A stretch of DNA of 64,000 nt from Bacillaceae bacterium (GCA_017656255.1 JACDOE010000008.1:62001-126000), one strand, 5' to 3'; shown: positions 20,387-35,365, counted from the first letter of the stretch. Numbers and translations are program-made. The notes: generated by a model from the letters alone, not told the origin.

Positions 20387-20770
20387 ATGGCAAGTGAAAA
20401 AGTGCAAAATCTGATTGAAGAAGTTAAAGGTTTAACTGTACTGGAACTTTCTGAACTGGTAAGTGCTCTCGAAGAAGAATTTGGTGTAAGTGCTCAGGCT
20501 CCCGTAGCTATGGCTGCAGCTCCTGGAGCAGGTGCAGCTGCTGGTGGCGCTGAAGAAAAAACTGAATTTGACGTTGTGCTGGAAAGCGCTGGAGATTCCA
20601 AAATCAACGTTATCAAAGCTGTTCGTGAAATCACCGGTCTTGGATTGAAAGAAGCAAAAGCTCTGGTAGACGGCGCTCCTGCTCCGGTTAAAGAAGGAGT
20701 ATCCAAAGACGAAGCTGAAGAAATGAAGAAGAAACTTGAAGATGCTGGAGCAAGTGTTGAACTGAAGTAA
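20387..20770 (+). CDS. rplL: Ribosomal protein bL12
   Basis: A 127-residue stalk protein. The N-terminal dimerisation helices lead into the Ala/Gly hinge (about 37-55) and the factor-binding C-terminal domain with [15 protein letters not shown]. Strong TTGGAGGG site. Codon use is visibly biased (for example GCT, GTA, CTG), as in highly expressed genes. Confidence 0.97.
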   Translation: MASEKVQNLIEEVKGLTVLELSELVSALEEEFGVSAQAPVAMAAAPGAGAAAGGAEEKTEFDVVLESAGDSKINVIKAVREITGLGLKEAKALVDGAPAPVKEGVSKDEAEEMKKKLEDAGASVELK

Positions 20771-20793
20771 CACAGTCATACAACGAAGCAGAT

Positions 20794-20823
20794 TGCGGTC
20801 CGCCAAATAGCGGGCCGCATTTT
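20794..20823 (+). terminator. Terminator after rplL
   Basis: TGCGGTCCGC pairs with GCGGGCCGCA around CAAATA, followed by TTTT. It ends the rplJL transcript. Confidence 0.85.
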
Positions 20824-20940
20824 CCATTATCAAACCGGTCATAAATATAAACAGATAGAAAATGAAGGCTATTTTTTTCTTTTATGCCCGTTTTACCGTA
20901 GCTCCGTTGCAAAAATCATGATTAAACATGGTGATCAGAC

Positions 20941-21546
20941 ATGAACAATCACTATTATTCCAAAAAGCCCGAGGTCAGACACGATCTCCACAAAATTGAG
21001 TTTGAACTGAGAGGAAAAACCTACACGTTCCTGACGGACAGTGGTGTTTTTTCAAAGGATCGCGTGGATTTCGGATCCGTGACGTTGATTGAATGCATGG
21101 ATATTCCACGGGATGCCGATGTGCTGGATGTCGGATGTGGTTATGGTCCGATCGGTATTACGGCTGCGACCCTGGCTGACCGGGGGCAAGTCCTGCTTGT
21201 GGATGTCAATGAGAGGGCGGTGGAGCTGGCCACAGAAAATATTCGCCTGAATCAGATCGCCAATGCAAAAGCGATGGTAAGTGACCTGTTCAGTGCTGTG
21301 CCAGAAGGCCGGACATTCGATAGAATCCTGACCAATCCTCCCATCCGGGCGGGTAAGAAAGTGGTTCACCGTATCTTTGAAGAGGCAGTTCAGTACCTGA
21401 AGCCGGGCGGACAATTATGGGTGGTCATTCAAAAAAAGCAAGGAGCTCCGTCGGCTTACGAAAAATTGAAGGTCTGTTTTGATGATGTGGAGGAAGTGAC
21501 CAAAAACAAGGGGTACCGGGTTTTTAAAGCGGTTAAACGGTCATAA
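20941..21546 (+). CDS. ybxB: Class I SAM-dependent methyltransferase, RsmC-like (YbxB)
   Basis: A 201-residue methyltransferase. It has the SAM motif LDVGCGYGPIG and the amino-methyltransferase signature NPPIRAGKK, characteristic of RsmC/RlmG-like rRNA guanine-N2 methyltransferases. In Bacillus, YbxB lies between rplL and rpoB exactly as here. The precise rRNA target is not shown by the sequence. Confidence 0.9.
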   Translation: MNNHYYSKKPEVRHDLHKIEFELRGKTYTFLTDSGVFSKDRVDFGSVTLIECMDIPRDADVLDVGCGYGPIGITAATLADRGQVLLVDVNERAVELATENIRLNQIANAKAMVSDLFSAVPEGRTFDRILTNPPIRAGKKVVHRIFEEAVQYLKPGGQLWVVIQKKQGAPSAYEKLKVCFDDVEEVTKNKGYRVFKAVKRS

Positions 21547-21927
21547 AAGAAAATAATATTTTTTCTTGACATTAAATATTGACAGTGATATAGTTAAAAA
21601 ATGCTACTGGATAGATTAGGGTCATACACCCTTTTTTCAATCTGTCAACACCTTTGAACGTTTTTTCCTCAAAATGATAATATCTCCATTCAGCCTGATC
21701 ATCACCTTCTAAGGGAGTTCAGTGAAAATATGAATGATCAATATACGAATTGGAAATAATTATAAAATAATACCAGTTAAAAAAATGAGGTATACCGGAA
21801 CTCATTTTTATTTTTTGTTAAAAAATATTTTTTGATTCTATTGTTGTTGATAGACATCTGACCTTTTTTGTTTTGAAGAGGTGGATGTTTAGATAGAAAA
21901 TTTATCGGGTATGAGGGGTGAAAGGGT
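21547..21927 (+). promoter_or_regulatory. rpoB upstream region with two promoters and two terminator-like hairpins
   Basis: This 381-nt gap has no gene. P1 is TTGACA (21566-21571), 17 nt, TATAGT (21589-21594) with extended TGA. A small hairpin AGGGT/ACCCT with T6 (21618-21637) follows. P2 is TTGAAC (21654-21659), 18 nt, TAATAT (21678-21683) with extended TGA. A second hairpin, AAATGAG/CTCATTT, with T-rich tail (21783-21820) lies about 110 nt before rpoB. Attenuated, dual-promoter control is an inference. Confidence 0.65.
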
Positions 21928-24900
21928 TTGGCTGGTCACATGATCGAATGCGGACGATATCGTCAGCGCAGAAGCTATTCAAGAATTCAAGAAGTATTAG
22001 ACCTCCCCAATCTTATCGAGATTCAGAAGAAGTCCTACCAGTGGTTCCTGGATGAAGGCCTGAGAGAAATGTTTGAAGACATTTCGCCGATTGAAGATTT
22101 CACTGGCAATTTGGTTCTCGAGTTTATAGACTACAGTCTCGGCGAACCCAAGTACACGGTTGAAGAGTCGAAGGAACGGGATGTTACCTATGCGGCACCA
22201 CTTCGAGTCAAAGTTCGTCTGATCAACAAGGAAACCGGCGAAGTGAAAGAGCAGGAAGTTTTCATGGGAGATTTCCCGCTGATGACAGATACGGGGACTT
22301 TTATCATTAACGGTGCTGAGCGTGTTATTGTCAGCCAGCTTGTCCGTTCTCCCAGTGTCTATTTTAACACCAAAGTCGACAAAAATGGAAAGCAAAATTT
22401 CAGTGCAACGGTGATCCCCAACCGGGGAGCATGGCTGGAGCTGGAAACCGATGCCAAAGATATCATCTATGTTCGGATTGACCGTACCAGAAAAATTCCG
22501 GTAACGGTACTTTTGCGTGCGCTCGGATTTGGCTCCGATTCGGAGATTCTGGATCTCCTTGGTGAAGAAGAGTTTATTAAGAATACGCTTGAAAAAGATA
22601 ATACCGATTCAACGGAAAAAGCTTTGATTGAAATCTACGAGCGTTTGCGCCCCGGTGAACCGCCGACGGTGGAAAATGCAATCAGTTTGCTGGTATCCCG
22701 CTTTTTTGACCCGAAACGCTATGATCTGGCCAATGTGGGACGCTACAAAGTAAACAAGAAACTTCATATCAAAAACCGTCTGTTTAATCAGCGGCTGGCC
22801 GAGACGCTGGTGGACCCGGAAACGGGTGAAATTCTGGCGGAAGCCGGCCAGGTCATCGACAGACGGATTCTGGATCGCCTGATTCCCTATATTGAAAAAG
22901 GAATCGGTTTTCATGAATATAAACCGCGTGGCGGGGTCGTTGAAAATGAAAATATCGGTTTGCAGACCGTCAACATTTTCTCGCCGCATGAAGATGGAAA
23001 GATCATTAAAGTCATTTCCAACGGGTTTATCGAAAAGAATGTGAAACATATTACACCTGCAGATATTATTGCTTCCATCAACTATTTTATTAATCTGCTG
23101 CACGGTGTAGGTAACACGGATGACATCGACCACCTCGGGAACCGCCGTCTGCGTTCGGTCGGTGAGCTGTTGCAGAACCAGTTCCGTATCGGACTGTCCC
23201 GGATGGAACGGGTGGTTCGCGAGAGAATGTCGATTCAGGATGCCAACGCGATTACACCGCAGGCCCTGATTAACATTCGCCCGGTTATCGCATCCATTAA
23301 AGAGTTTTTCGGAAGCAGTCAGCTGTCACAGTTTATGGATCAGACCAACCCGCTTGCGGAACTGACCCATAAACGTCGTCTGAGTGCGCTCGGACCGGGA
23401 GGACTGACTCGTGAAAGAGCCGGCTTCGAAGTGCGGGACGTTCACCATTCTCACTACGGCAGAATGTGCCCCATCGAAACGCCTGAAGGTCCTAACATCG
23501 GTCTGATTAATTCGCTGTCCACGTATGCGCGTATCAACGAATACGGCTTTATTGAAACGCCGCGCCGCAAAGTGGATCCGGAAACCGGACGTCTCACGGA
23601 CGAAATCGTGTTCCTGACAGCCGATGAAGAAGATGTCTACAATATAGCCCAGGCGAATGCACCGGTTAATGAAAATGGGGAATTCGTCAATGAAACGGTC
23701 ATCTGTCGCCGTAGAGGGGAAGTCCTCACCGTACCGCGGGACAAAGTCGACTTTATGGATGTATCGCCCAAACAGGTGGTCTCCGTCGCAACCGCGCTGA
23801 TTCCGTTCCTGGAAAACGACGACGCCAACCGTGCGTTGATGGGATCCAACATGCAGCGGCAGGCTGTTCCGTTGCTTGTTCCGGAGGCTCCCTATGTTGG
23901 AACCGGAATTGAACACAAGGCGGCGAAAGATTCCGGTGTGGCTATCGTGGCCAAACATGACGGTATTGTCGAGCGGGTCACCGCCAAAGAAATCTGGATT
24001 CGCCGCACGGAAGAAGTGGACGGCAAGACGGTTCAGGGTGATCTGGACCAGTATCGTCTGCAAAAATTCATCCGTTCCAATCAGGGTACCTGCATCAATC
24101 AGCGTCCGCTTGTACGCAAAGGGGACCGGATCAAAGCCGGTGAAGTGATTGCGGATGGACCTTCAACGGAAAAAGGAGAGCTGGCACTGGGACGGAATGT
24201 GCTGGTCGCCTTTATGACCTGGGAAGGTTACAACTACGAGGACGCGATTCTATTAAGTGAAAAACTGGTCAAAGAAGACGTCTATACTTCTATTCATATC
24301 GAAGAATATGAATCAGAAGCACGAGATACCAAATTAGGCCCCGAAGAAATTACAAGGGACATTCCCAACGTCGGGGAAGATGCGCTCAAAAACCTGGATG
24401 AACGTGGCATTATCCGTGTGGGTGCAGAAGTCAAAGATGGTGACATTCTGGTAGGTAAAGTCACGCCGAAAGGGGTTACCGAACTGACGGCAGAAGAACG
24501 TCTGCTCCACGCCATTTTTGGTGAAAAAGCGCGCGAAGTTCGGGATACATCTCTCAGAGCGCCTCACGGTGGATCCGGTATTGTGGTGGACGTTAAAGTC
24601 TTCACCCGCGAAAACGGCGATGAATTGCCGCCGGGCGTCAATCAGCTGGTAAGGGTCTATATCGCCCAGAAACGTAAGATTTCTGAAGGGGATAAGATGG
24701 CAGGACGTCACGGAAACAAAGGGGTTATTGCCCGTATCCTTCCGGAAGAAGATATGCCGTTCCTGCCGGATGGAACTCCCGTAGAGATCGTGCTGAATCC
24801 GCTGGGGGTACCGTCACGTATGAATATCGGACAGGTACTGGAAACACATCTGGGTATGGCAGCCCGATCCCTGGGCATTCATATGGCGACGCCGGTCTTT

Positions 24901-25470
24901 GACGGAGCGAATGAAGATGATGTTTTCAATGCCCTTGAAGAAGCCGGCCTGCCCAGAGACGGTAAGACTGTTCTCTATGACGGAAGAACGGGAGAACCCT
25001 TTGATAACCGGGTCACCGTCGGTTGTGTTTATATGCTTAAACTGGCTCACCTGGTTGACGACAAAATCCATGCTCGTTCGACCGGACCGTACTCACTGGT
25101 TACGCAGCAACCGCTTGGAGGTAAAGCGCAGTTCGGTGGACAGCGTTTCGGTGAAATGGAGGTATGGGCGCTGGAAGCCTACGGTGCAGCCTATACCCTG
25201 CAGGAAATCCTCACTGTCAAATCGGATGATGTGGTCGGTCGTGTGAAAACGTACGAAGCGATTGTCAAAGATGAGAACGTACCGGAACCGGGCGTACCTG
25301 AATCGTTTAAAGTCCTGATCAAAGAACTTCAGAGTCTGGGTATGGATGTGAAGATTCTGGCCAAGGACGATCAGGAAATCGAGATGAAAGAAATTGATGA
25401 TGACGATGATAATGGCAATGAAAAACTGAATCTCAATCTGCAGGGGAATGAAACCGGAACAGACAGTTAA
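21928..25470 (+). CDS. rpoB: DNA-directed RNA polymerase subunit beta
   Basis: An 1180-residue beta subunit. The rifampicin region ([22 protein letters not shown]) has sensitive-type residues at the usual Gln, Asp, His and Ser positions. The [12 protein letters not shown] segment, and [19 protein letters not shown] near the end, are intact. The C-terminal tail is acidic, with a run of Asp. TTG 21928 is preceded by GGGGTGAAAGG, and its product aligns with the Bacillus N terminus. rpoC follows 55 nt downstream. Confidence 0.98.
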   Translation: MAGHMIECGRYRQRRSYSRIQEVLDLPNLIEIQKKSYQWFLDEGLREMFEDISPIEDFTGNLVLEFIDYSLGEPKYTVEESKERDVTYAAPLRVKVRLINKETGEVKEQEVFMGDFPLMTDTGTFIINGAERVIVSQLVRSPSVYFNTKVDKNGKQNFSATVIPNRGAWLELETDAKDIIYVRIDRTRKIPVTVLLRALGFGSDSEILDLLGEEEFIKNTLEKDNTDSTEKALIEIYERLRPGEPPTVENAISLLVSRFFDPKRYDLANVGRYKVNKKLHIKNRLFNQRLAETLVDPETGEILAEAGQVIDRRILDRLIPYIEKGIGFHEYKPRGGVVENENIGLQTVNIFSPHEDGKIIKVISNGFIEKNVKHITPADIIASINYFINLLHGVGNTDDIDHLGNRRLRSVGELLQNQFRIGLSRMERVVRERMSIQDANAITPQALINIRPVIASIKEFFGSSQLSQFMDQTNPLAELTHKRRLSALGPGGLTRERAGFEVRDVHHSHYGRMCPIETPEGPNIGLINSLSTYARINEYGFIETPRRKVDPETGRLTDEIVFLTADEEDVYNIAQANAPVNENGEFVNETVICRRRGEVLTVPRDKVDFMDVSPKQVVSVATALIPFLENDDANRALMGSNMQRQAVPLLVPEAPYVGTGIEHKAAKDSGVAIVAKHDGIVERVTAKEIWIRRTEEVDGKTVQGDLDQYRLQKFIRSNQGTCINQRPLVRKGDRIKAGEVIADGPSTEKGELALGRNVLVAFMTWEGYNYEDAILLSEKLVKEDVYTSIHIEEYESEARDTKLGPEEITRDIPNVGEDALKNLDERGIIRVGAEVKDGDILVGKVTPKGVTELTAEERLLHAIFGEKAREVRDTSLRAPHGGSGIVVDVKVFTRENGDELPPGVNQLVRVYIAQKRKISEGDKMAGRHGNKGVIARILPEEDMPFLPDGTPVEIVLNPLGVPSRMNIGQVLETHLGMAARSLGIHMATPVFDGANEDDVFNALEEAGLPRDGKTVLYDGRTGEPFDNRVTVGCVYMLKLAHLVDDKIHARSTGPYSLVTQQPLGGKAQFGGQRFGEMEVWALEAYGAAYTLQEILTVKSDDVVGRVKTYEAIVKDENVPEPGVPESFKVLIKELQSLGMDVKILAKDDQEIEMKEIDDDDDNGNEKLNLNLQGNETGTDS

Positions 25471-25525
25471 TGTCCCGTGATTCATTCAGCTTGAAGACAT
25501 TGTTTCTACAGGGAGGTATGACCCT

Positions 25526-29155
<3,630 letters not shown>

Positions 29156-29178
29156 TAAAAAAATTAAAAGGTTTGTTA

Positions 29179-29207
29179 TTGACATGAATAAACCTAAATG
29201 ATAAGAT
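29179..29207 (+). promoter_or_regulatory. Promoter of ybxF and the str operon
   Basis: TTGACA (29179-29184), a 17-nt spacer and TAAGAT (29202-29207) with extended -10 TGA lie 42 nt before ybxF. Confidence 0.8.
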
Positions 29208-29248
29208 ATCAGAGTGTGCCTGACAAACTTTACTTTGGAGGATGTACA

Positions 29249-29503
29249 ATGTCTTATGAAAAAGTAGAGCAGGCTACGAATCTTATCGTTGGTACCAAGC
29301 AAACCATAAAGGCGGTCGAACAGGGGCGCGTTCGCGAAGTGTTTGTGGCTCGCGACGCTGACCAGCGGGTGACATCCAGAGTGATAGATCTCTGTAAGAA
29401 GAAGCATGTACCCGTTACCTATGTGGATTCCAAACGTCGTCTGGGAAAAGCCTGTGGTATTGACGTTAGTGCCGCAGTGTCTGCCATTCGGAATGACGGA
29501 TGA
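29249..29503 (+). CDS. ybxF: L7Ae-family ribosomal protein (YbxF)
   Basis: An 84-residue L7Ae/L30e/S12e-fold protein that binds kink-turn RNA. It shows VGTKQTIKAVEQGRVREVFVARDAD and a C-terminal KACGIDVSAA. ATG 29249 has TTTGGAGG ahead; a longer frame back to 29198 overlaps the promoter. It sits between rpoC and rpsL as in Bacillus. Its exact ribosomal role is unclear. Confidence 0.92.
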   Translation: MSYEKVEQATNLIVGTKQTIKAVEQGRVREVFVARDADQRVTSRVIDLCKKKHVPVTYVDSKRRLGKACGIDVSAAVSAIRNDG

Positions 29504-29523
29504 GATCGCCGCATGATTTAAGA

Positions 29524-29623
29524 CATGATGTTACATCATGATATATTTCAGTTTTTGCCTTGAGTAAAACAGCTGGCCGTGCGCGGGAAACTGTGTGCGG
29601 TCTAGATATGTCAAGGCAAAAAC
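29524..29623 (+). promoter_or_regulatory. Nested hairpins in the ybxF-rpsL spacer
   Basis: CATGATG-TTA-CATCATG forms a perfect small hairpin (29524-29540). Then GTTTTTGCCTTGA (29551-29563) pairs perfectly over 13 bp with TCAAGGCAAAAAC (29611-29623). Between them GGCCGTGCGC can pair with GTGTGCGGTC (10 bp with G-U pairs). It ends 86 nt before rpsL. A structured leader is likely; its ligand is unknown. Confidence 0.55.
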
Positions 29624-29709
29624 TTTTCGTTTGTCAAAATATGAACCACCTGGACCCGTGGTCCATTGGTTTAAAAGCTGAACTCATATTTGGAAGGAGG
29701 TGCGACACA

Positions 29710-30123
29710 ATGCCGACAATTAATCAGCTCGTACGTAAAGGTCGCAAACGTAAAATGAAAAAATCTGATGCGCCTGCGTTGCAGTTTGGATATAACAGCT
29801 TCAAGAAAGAGCAGACTCAGCAAAGTTCGCCTCAAAAGCGCGGGGTATGCACGCGTGTGGGTACCATGACACCGAAGAAGCCGAACTCCGCTCTGCGTAA
29901 ATACGCCCGTGTGCGTTTGACCAATGGGATTGAGGTAACTGCTTATATCCCGGGAATCGGTCACAACCTTCAGGAGCACAGTGTTGTCCTTGTGCGTGGC
30001 GGACGTGTTAAAGACTTGCCCGGTGTTCGCTACCACATTGTGCGTGGGGCACTGGACACTGCAGGTGTGAATGACCGTAAACAGGGCCGTTCCAAGTACG
30101 GTACCAAGCGACCGAAAGAATAA
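29710..30123 (+). CDS. rpsL: Ribosomal protein uS12
   Basis: A 137-residue decoding-site protein. [11 protein letters not shown] (K56/K57) and [13 protein letters not shown] are the streptomycin-associated loops and look wild type. ATG 29710 follows AAGGAGGTGC; the frame reaching back to 29560 runs through the hairpin and is not used. First gene of the rpsL-rpsG-fusA-tuf operon. Confidence 0.97.
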   Translation: MPTINQLVRKGRKRKMKKSDAPALQFGYNSFKKEQTQQSSPQKRGVCTRVGTMTPKKPNSALRKYARVRLTNGIEVTAYIPGIGHNLQEHSVVLVRGGRVKDLPGVRYHIVRGALDTAGVNDRKQGRSKYGTKRPKE

Positions 30124-30172
30124 TCATCTTACAGTGGCATGAATAAGAGAACTCAGTAAAGGAGGGAAAGCA

Positions 30173-30643
30173 ATGCCGCGTAAAGGGCCTGTACCTCGCA
30201 GGGATGTATTGCCTGATCCCATTTATAACAGCAAACTCGTGACAAGACTGATCAACCGTCTTATGATAGATGGTAAGAAGGGGATAGCCCAACGTATTCT
30301 TTACGAAGCTTTTGATATCGTAAAAGAACGGACCGGGCAGGACCCGATGGAAGTATTTGAAGAAGCACTGAAAAACATTATGCCCGTACTTGAAGTTAAA
30401 GCACGCCGTGTCGGGGGTGCCAACTATCAGGTACCGGTAGAAGTTAAACCTGAACGTCGTACGACGCTGGGACTTCGCTGGCTCGTCCAGTATTCCCGTC
30501 AGCGTGGAGAAAAAACCATGCAGGAGCGCCTGGCGAATGAAATTATTGATGCTGCCAATAATACGGGTGCAGCTGTGAAAAAGCGTGAAGATACGCATAA
30601 AATGGCTGAAGCCAATAAAGCATTTGCTCATTATCGCTGGTAA
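30173..30643 (+). CDS. rpsG: Ribosomal protein uS7
   Basis: A 156-residue small-subunit head protein. [43 protein letters not shown] and the basic RWLVQYSR regions match the family over full length. AAAGGAGGG precedes ATG 30173. Confidence 0.97.
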   Translation: MPRKGPVPRRDVLPDPIYNSKLVTRLINRLMIDGKKGIAQRILYEAFDIVKERTGQDPMEVFEEALKNIMPVLEVKARRVGGANYQVPVEVKPERRTTLGLRWLVQYSRQRGEKTMQERLANEIIDAANNTGAAVKKREDTHKMAEANKAFAHYRW

Positions 30644-30703
30644 TCTGTTAACGGATCTCAAGAGATCCCGGTATAACCCAACCAGAAAGGAGACAAATAT
30701 TCC

Positions 30704-32782
30704 ATGGCACGCGAATTCTCCTTGGAAAACACGCGTAATATCGGTATCATGGCTCACATTGATGCCGGTAAGACCACCACAACCGAGAGAATATTGTTTT
30801 ATACGGGACGCGTACACAAGATTGGAGAAGTTCATGATGGTGCTGCCACGATGGACTGGATGGAGCAGGAGCAGGAAAGAGGGATTACCATTACCTCTGC
30901 TGCGACTACCGCTCAATGGAAAGGCCATCGGATCAACATCATCGATACTCCCGGACACGTCGATTTTACCGTTGAGGTAGAACGTTCACTGCGTGTTTTG
31001 GATGGAGCCGTTGGTGTATTCTGTGCCAAGGGCGGGGTAGAACCCCAATCAGAGACAGTCTGGCGCCAGGCTGATAAATATCAAGTACCCCGTATTGCAT
31101 ATGTAAACAAAATGGATATCATCGGTGCCGACTTTTTCGGTGCTGTTGAACAGATGAGGGACAGACTGGGCGCGAATGCGATTCCGATCCAGTTGCCCAT
31201 CGGAAAAGAAGATACCTTTGAAGGTATCATCGACCTCGTTACCATGCAGGCTTATTATTATCTGGATGATCTGGGCACAAGATCAGAAGCCCGCGAGATT
31301 CCGGATGATATGAAAGCTGAAGCGGATGAATGGCGTTCTACGCTGTTGGAAGCCGTTGCAGAGCTTGATGAAGATGTGATGATGAAGTACCTCGAAGGGG
31401 AAGAAATTACGGTCGACGAAATTAAGAAGGCCATTCGTAAAGGAACCGTCAATGTTGAAATTACACCGGTTCTGTGCGGTTCTTCCTATAAGAACAAAGG
31501 GGTACAGCTCCTGATGGATGCGGTTGTTGAATACCTGCCGTCTCCGCTGGATGTACCTCCGATTAAAGGATTTTTGCCTGACACGGAAGAAGAAACCGAA
31601 CGCAAATCCAGCGATGATGAACCTTTCGCTGCCCTTGCGTTTAAAATCATGACCGACCCTTATGTCGGTAAGTTGACATTCTTCCGTGTATATTCCGGAA
31701 CACTGGATTCCGGTTCATACATTCTCAATTCCACCAAAGGTAAAAGAGAACGTGTGGGACGTATTCTTCAAATGCACGCCAATCACCGTGAAGAGATCAA
31801 GACCGTCTATGCCGGTGACATTGCAGCCGGTGTTGGACTTAAAGATGTGACCACCGGTGATACGCTGTGCGATGAGAAGAATCCGGTTATTCTTGAATCC
31901 ATGGAGTTTCCGGAGCCGGTTATCTCGGTTGCGATCGAACCGAAAACCAAGGCTGACCAGGATAAAATGGCCGTTGCTCTGGCAAAACTGGCGGAAGAGG
32001 ATCCGACATTCAAAACACATACCGATGAAGAAACCGGTCAGACCATCATCAGTGGAATGGGTGAACTTCACCTTGACATCATCGTTGACCGTCTGAAGCG
32101 TGAATTTAAAGTTGAAGCCAATGTCGGAGCCCCTCAAGTTTCCTACAAGGAAACGTTCCGCAAGAGTGCCAAAGTCGAAGGGAAGTTCATCCGCCAGTCC
32201 GGTGGACGCGGACAGTACGGTCATGTCTGGGTCGAATTCGAACCGCTTGAAGAAGGTTCCGGATTCGAATTTGAAAACAAGATCGTCGGTGGTGTGGTAC
32301 CGAAAGAATATATTCCTGCCGTACAGGCTGGTATTGAAGAAGCCATGCAGAATGGTGTACTTGCCGGTTACCCGGTCATCGACATCAAAGCCACCATCTT
32401 CGATGGTAGTTACCACGATGTCGACTCATCAGAAATGGCGTTTAAAGTAGCAGGTTCACTGGCCCTGAAAGAAGCAGGTAAAAAATGTGATCCTGTTCTG
32501 CTTGAGCCGATGATGAAGATCGAAGTGGTTGTACCTGAAGATTATATGGGAGACATCATGGGTGACATTAACTCTCGCCGCGGACGCGTTGAGGGTATGG
32601 AAGCCCGTGGTGGAGCACAGGTCATCAAAGGATTTGTGCCGCTGGCTGAAATGTTTGGTTATGCCACTTACCTGCGTTCCAGAACTCAGGGACGTGGAAC
32701 CTATACAATGTTCTTCGACCACTATGAAGAAGTTCCGAAAAATGTGGCCGAGGAAATCATTAAGAAAGCAAAAGGTGAGTAA
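30704..32782 (+). CDS. fusA: Elongation factor G
   Basis: A 692-residue translocase GTPase. G1 is [14 protein letters not shown]3 is [10 protein letters not shown]4 is NKMD, followed by domains II-V with the [11 protein letters not shown] and [11 protein letters not shown] segments. AAAGGAGAC lies upstream of ATG 30704. Third gene of the str operon. Confidence 0.98.
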   Translation: MAREFSLENTRNIGIMAHIDAGKTTTTERILFYTGRVHKIGEVHDGAATMDWMEQEQERGITITSAATTAQWKGHRINIIDTPGHVDFTVEVERSLRVLDGAVGVFCAKGGVEPQSETVWRQADKYQVPRIAYVNKMDIIGADFFGAVEQMRDRLGANAIPIQLPIGKEDTFEGIIDLVTMQAYYYLDDLGTRSEAREIPDDMKAEADEWRSTLLEAVAELDEDVMMKYLEGEEITVDEIKKAIRKGTVNVEITPVLCGSSYKNKGVQLLMDAVVEYLPSPLDVPPIKGFLPDTEEETERKSSDDEPFAALAFKIMTDPYVGKLTFFRVYSGTLDSGSYILNSTKGKRERVGRILQMHANHREEIKTVYAGDIAAGVGLKDVTTGDTLCDEKNPVILESMEFPEPVISVAIEPKTKADQDKMAVALAKLAEEDPTFKTHTDEETGQTIISGMGELHLDIIVDRLKREFKVEANVGAPQVSYKETFRKSAKVEGKFIRQSGGRGQYGHVWVEFEPLEEGSGFEFENKIVGGVVPKEYIPAVQAGIEEAMQNGVLAGYPVIDIKATIFDGSYHDVDSSEMAFKVAGSLALKEAGKKCDPVLLEPMMKIEVVVPEDYMGDIMGDINSRRGRVEGMEARGGAQVIKGFVPLAEMFGYATYLRSRTQGRGTYTMFFDHYEEVPKNVAEEIIKKAKGE

Positions 32783-32826
32783 CAGGTGACCTGCGTGTGG
32801 CAGGCACATGAGACCATGTAACTAAC

Positions 32827-32871
32827 GGGCTTTGTTTCGTCACCGGTATCAGGTTGATGAAACAAATGCCC
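32827..32871 (+). promoter_or_regulatory. Long hairpin in the fusA-tuf spacer
   Basis: GGGCTTTGTTTCGTCA (32827-32842) pairs with TGATGAAACAAATGCCC (32855-32871), with one mismatch and one bulged A, around a 12-nt loop. No T run follows, so it is not a standard terminator. It ends 38 nt before tuf and could be an RNA-processing or stability element. Confidence 0.5.
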
Positions 32872-32909
32872 TCAACCTATAACTATCTAAATTAAGGAGG
32901 AAAAGACTC

Positions 32910-34100
32910 ATGAGTAAAGAAAAATTCGAGCGGAGCAAACCGCACGTAAACATTGGAACCATCGGTCACGTTGACCATGGTAAAACAACTCTGACTGCTG
33001 CCATCACGACCGTTCTTTCTGCAACTGGTGGAGCAACTGCTATGGCTTATGACGCAATCGATGCAGCTCCCGAAGAAAGAGAACGTGGAATTACCATTTC
33101 TACAGCACACGTTGAGTATGAAACTGAAAATCGTCACTATGCTCACGTAGACTGCCCGGGACACGCTGACTACGTTAAGAACATGATTACCGGTGCAGCT
33201 CAGATGGACGGAGCCATCCTGGTTGTATCTGCAGCTGATGGTCCGATGCCGCAAACTCGTGAACACATCCTGCTTTCTCGTCAGGTAGGTGTTCCTTACA
33301 TCGTTGTATTCCTGAACAAAGTTGACATGGTAGACGACGAAGAACTTCTCGAACTGGTTGAAATGGAAGTTCGCGACCTGCTGTCTGAATATGACTTCCC
33401 GGGAGATGACATTCCGGTTGTTAAAGGATCTGCACTGAAAGCTCTTGAAGATCCGGCAAGTGAATGGGGAGAAAAAATCCTCGAATTAATGCGTGCTGTT
33501 GACGATTACATCCCGACTCCTGAGCGTGACAAGGATAAGCCTTTCCTCATGCCGGTTGAGGACGTATTCTCCATCACCGGACGTGGTACTGTTGCAACCG
33601 GACGTGTTGAAAGCGGTACTGTAACTGTCGGTGACGAAGTTGAGATCATTGGTCTGACTGACGAAATCAAGAAGACGACTGTTACCGGTGTAGAAATGTT
33701 CCGTAAGCTTCTCGATCAAGCTGAAGCCGGTGACAACATCGGTGCGCTTCTCCGCGGTATTGACCGTGAAGAAGTAGAGCGCGGACAGGTTCTTGCCAAG
33801 CCTGGAAGTGTTAAGCCGCATACCAAGTTTGAAGCTCAGGTATATGTACTGAGTAAAGAAGAAGGTGGGCGTCATACTCCTTTCTTCTCCAACTATCGTC
33901 CGCAGTTCTATTTCCGTACCACTGACGTAACCGGCGTTATCAACCTTCCGGAAGGTACTGAAATGGTCATGCCCGGCGATAACGTTGAAATGACTGTAGA
34001 ACTGATCAGCCCGATCGCCATGGACGAAGGTACTCGCTTCGCTATTCGTGAAGGTGGACGTACCGTAGGTGCTGGAACAGTTTCCAAAATCATCGAGTAA
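32910..34100 (+). CDS. tuf: Elongation factor Tu
   Basis: A 396-residue GTPase that delivers aminoacyl-tRNA. G1 is [10 protein letters not shown]3 is DCPGHADY, G4 is NKVD. Domain 2 and domain 3 are complete ([18 protein letters not shown]). AAGGAGG precedes ATG 32910. Codon bias is very strong. A strong terminator follows; SelB, encoded at 41.6 kb, is its selenocysteine-specific paralogue. Confidence 0.98.
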   Translation: MSKEKFERSKPHVNIGTIGHVDHGKTTLTAAITTVLSATGGATAMAYDAIDAAPEERERGITISTAHVEYETENRHYAHVDCPGHADYVKNMITGAAQMDGAILVVSAADGPMPQTREHILLSRQVGVPYIVVFLNKVDMVDDEELLELVEMEVRDLLSEYDFPGDDIPVVKGSALKALEDPASEWGEKILELMRAVDDYIPTPERDKDKPFLMPVEDVFSITGRGTVATGRVESGTVTVGDEVEIIGLTDEIKKTTVTGVEMFRKLLDQAEAGDNIGALLRGIDREEVERGQVLAKPGSVKPHTKFEAQVYVLSKEEGGRHTPFFSNYRPQFYFRTTDVTGVINLPEGTEMVMPGDNVEMTVELISPIAMDEGTRFAIREGGRTVGAGTVSKIIE

Positions 34101-34115
34101 GGTTAAATGCAAAAC

Positions 34116-34150
34116 AAAGGTCCAACCCGATGAAAGGGTTGGACCTTTTT
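34116..34150 (+). terminator. Terminator after tuf
   Basis: AAAGGTCCAACCC (34116-34128) pairs with GGGTTGGACCTTT (34136-34148), followed by T residues. The palindrome lies between convergent tuf and mnmH and may serve both strands. It ends the str operon and marks the left edge of the accessory segment. Confidence 0.92.
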
Positions 34151-34168
34151 ATGTTCTCGGAACCCTAT

Positions 34169-35257
34169 TTATAATCCTTCATAGCAGGATGTCACGGCCA
34201 ATTCAGTTCGACCGAATCTTTCACCGGCCAGCCGGATCAACTGTTCCGTGACACGGTCAAGGTCTGTGGCATCAAATTCTACACAGGGTTCACTGTATTC
34301 CGAGAATTTATGCTGGTAACGCGGATCATAATAATGTTCAAACAACAGGTGGATTAACCGGCGGTAATCCTTTTCTATCATGCATTGCTCACATTCTTTA
34401 CGGACGTCAGGCGACAATCTTTTTTCAATAGTCTTGAACGCATGAGCCACACGTTGTTCAAACCAGGGCTCGTCCTGATAGGGTTCAACATACTCCTGAT
34501 AAGTCCGTTCTACGCGTACGGACAGGGGTGCTGTCAATAACACGTGTAATCCCTTCTTTTTCTTATCAAGCAGGAAGTCCGGCAAAATGACACGCCCAAT
34601 CCGTTTACTTTCGGCTTCCATAAAAATATAGGGCTGATTTTTCAATCTCAGTAAATGGTGAAACAACAGGCCGTCAAACGTCTTCTGATTACCGGGCCTG
34701 TGAATGCCGATCTCGCCGAACACGGACCCTCTGTGGTGAGCCATGCCCTCCAGGTCCAGAATCGGCTGATTTTTTTCCTGCAATTTGTGTAGTATTTGCG
34801 TTTTTCCAATTCCTGTCAAACCGTGCAATACAATAAAACGGGCAGGTGCCAGTTCAGCGGACAGTGATTTCACAACATGCTGTCGGAAAGAACGGTACCC
34901 GCCATGCAACCGGTATACCTGTAACCCGGCGTAACCGGCAAAAGTGGCCACCGCTTTACTGCGCATACCGCCGCGCCAGCAAAAAATAACAGGAACATGT
35001 CCCTGATCCTGCCACTTTTTGATAGATGCCATCAGTTGGGGAATACGGGGTGATACCCATTCCATCGCCAGCCATTTGGCTTTTTCCGGGCCTTCCTGTT
35101 TGTACACGATACCGAGTTTTTCCCGCTCTTCATTGGAAAAAAGGGGAATGTTAATGGCACCCGGGATGGTGGCTTCCTCAAATTCCACAGGTGAGCGTAC
35201 ATCTATAAAAATCATATGATCACGGTTTAATGCTTCTTCGATTTTAATATCCTGCAC
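34169..35257 (-). CDS. mnmH: tRNA 2-selenouridine synthase MnmH (SelU)
   Basis: A 362-residue enzyme that replaces the sulfur of 2-thiouridine at tRNA wobble position 34 with selenium, using selenophosphate from SelD. The N-terminal rhodanese domain carries the catalytic FCWRGGMRS (Cys93). It is followed by a P-loop, LHGLTGIGKT (about 144-153), and a C-terminal kinase-like domain. GTG 35257 has AAGGAGGG 7 nt upstream and begins the domain directly; the 75-residue extension overlaps selD and is rejected. Divergent from selD, its selenium donor. Confidence 0.95.
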   Translation of the reverse strand: MQDIKIEEALNRDHMIFIDVRSPVEFEEATIPGAINIPLFSNEEREKLGIVYKQEGPEKAKWLAMEWVSPRIPQLMASIKKWQDQGHVPVIFCWRGGMRSKAVATFAGYAGLQVYRLHGGYRSFRQHVVKSLSAELAPARFIVLHGLTGIGKTQILHKLQEKNQPILDLEGMAHHRGSVFGEIGIHRPGNQKTFDGLLFHHLLRLKNQPYIFMEAESKRIGRVILPDFLLDKKKKGLHVLLTAPLSVRVERTYQEYVEPYQDEPWFEQRVAHAFKTIEKRLSPDVRKECEQCMIEKDYRRLIHLLFEHYYDPRYQHKFSEYSEPCVEFDATDLDRVTEQLIRLAGERFGRTELAVTSCYEGL

Positions 35258-35289
35258 AGGATTTCCCTCCTTATACGGGACACTTTCCT

Positions 35290-35317
35290 TTGACCTCCGC
35301 ATGAATAGTGGTAAAAT
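35290..35317 (+). promoter_or_regulatory. Probable selD promoter in the mnmH-selD divergent gap
   Basis: TTGACC (35290-35295), a 16-nt spacer and TAAAAT (35312-35317) with extended -10 TGG lie 48 nt before selD. I do not see a clear counterpart on the other strand for mnmH. Confidence 0.6.
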
Positions 35318-35365
35318 AAATATATATATTAATTCAAACTTCTGTTTATACGAGGAGGTGGGAGC

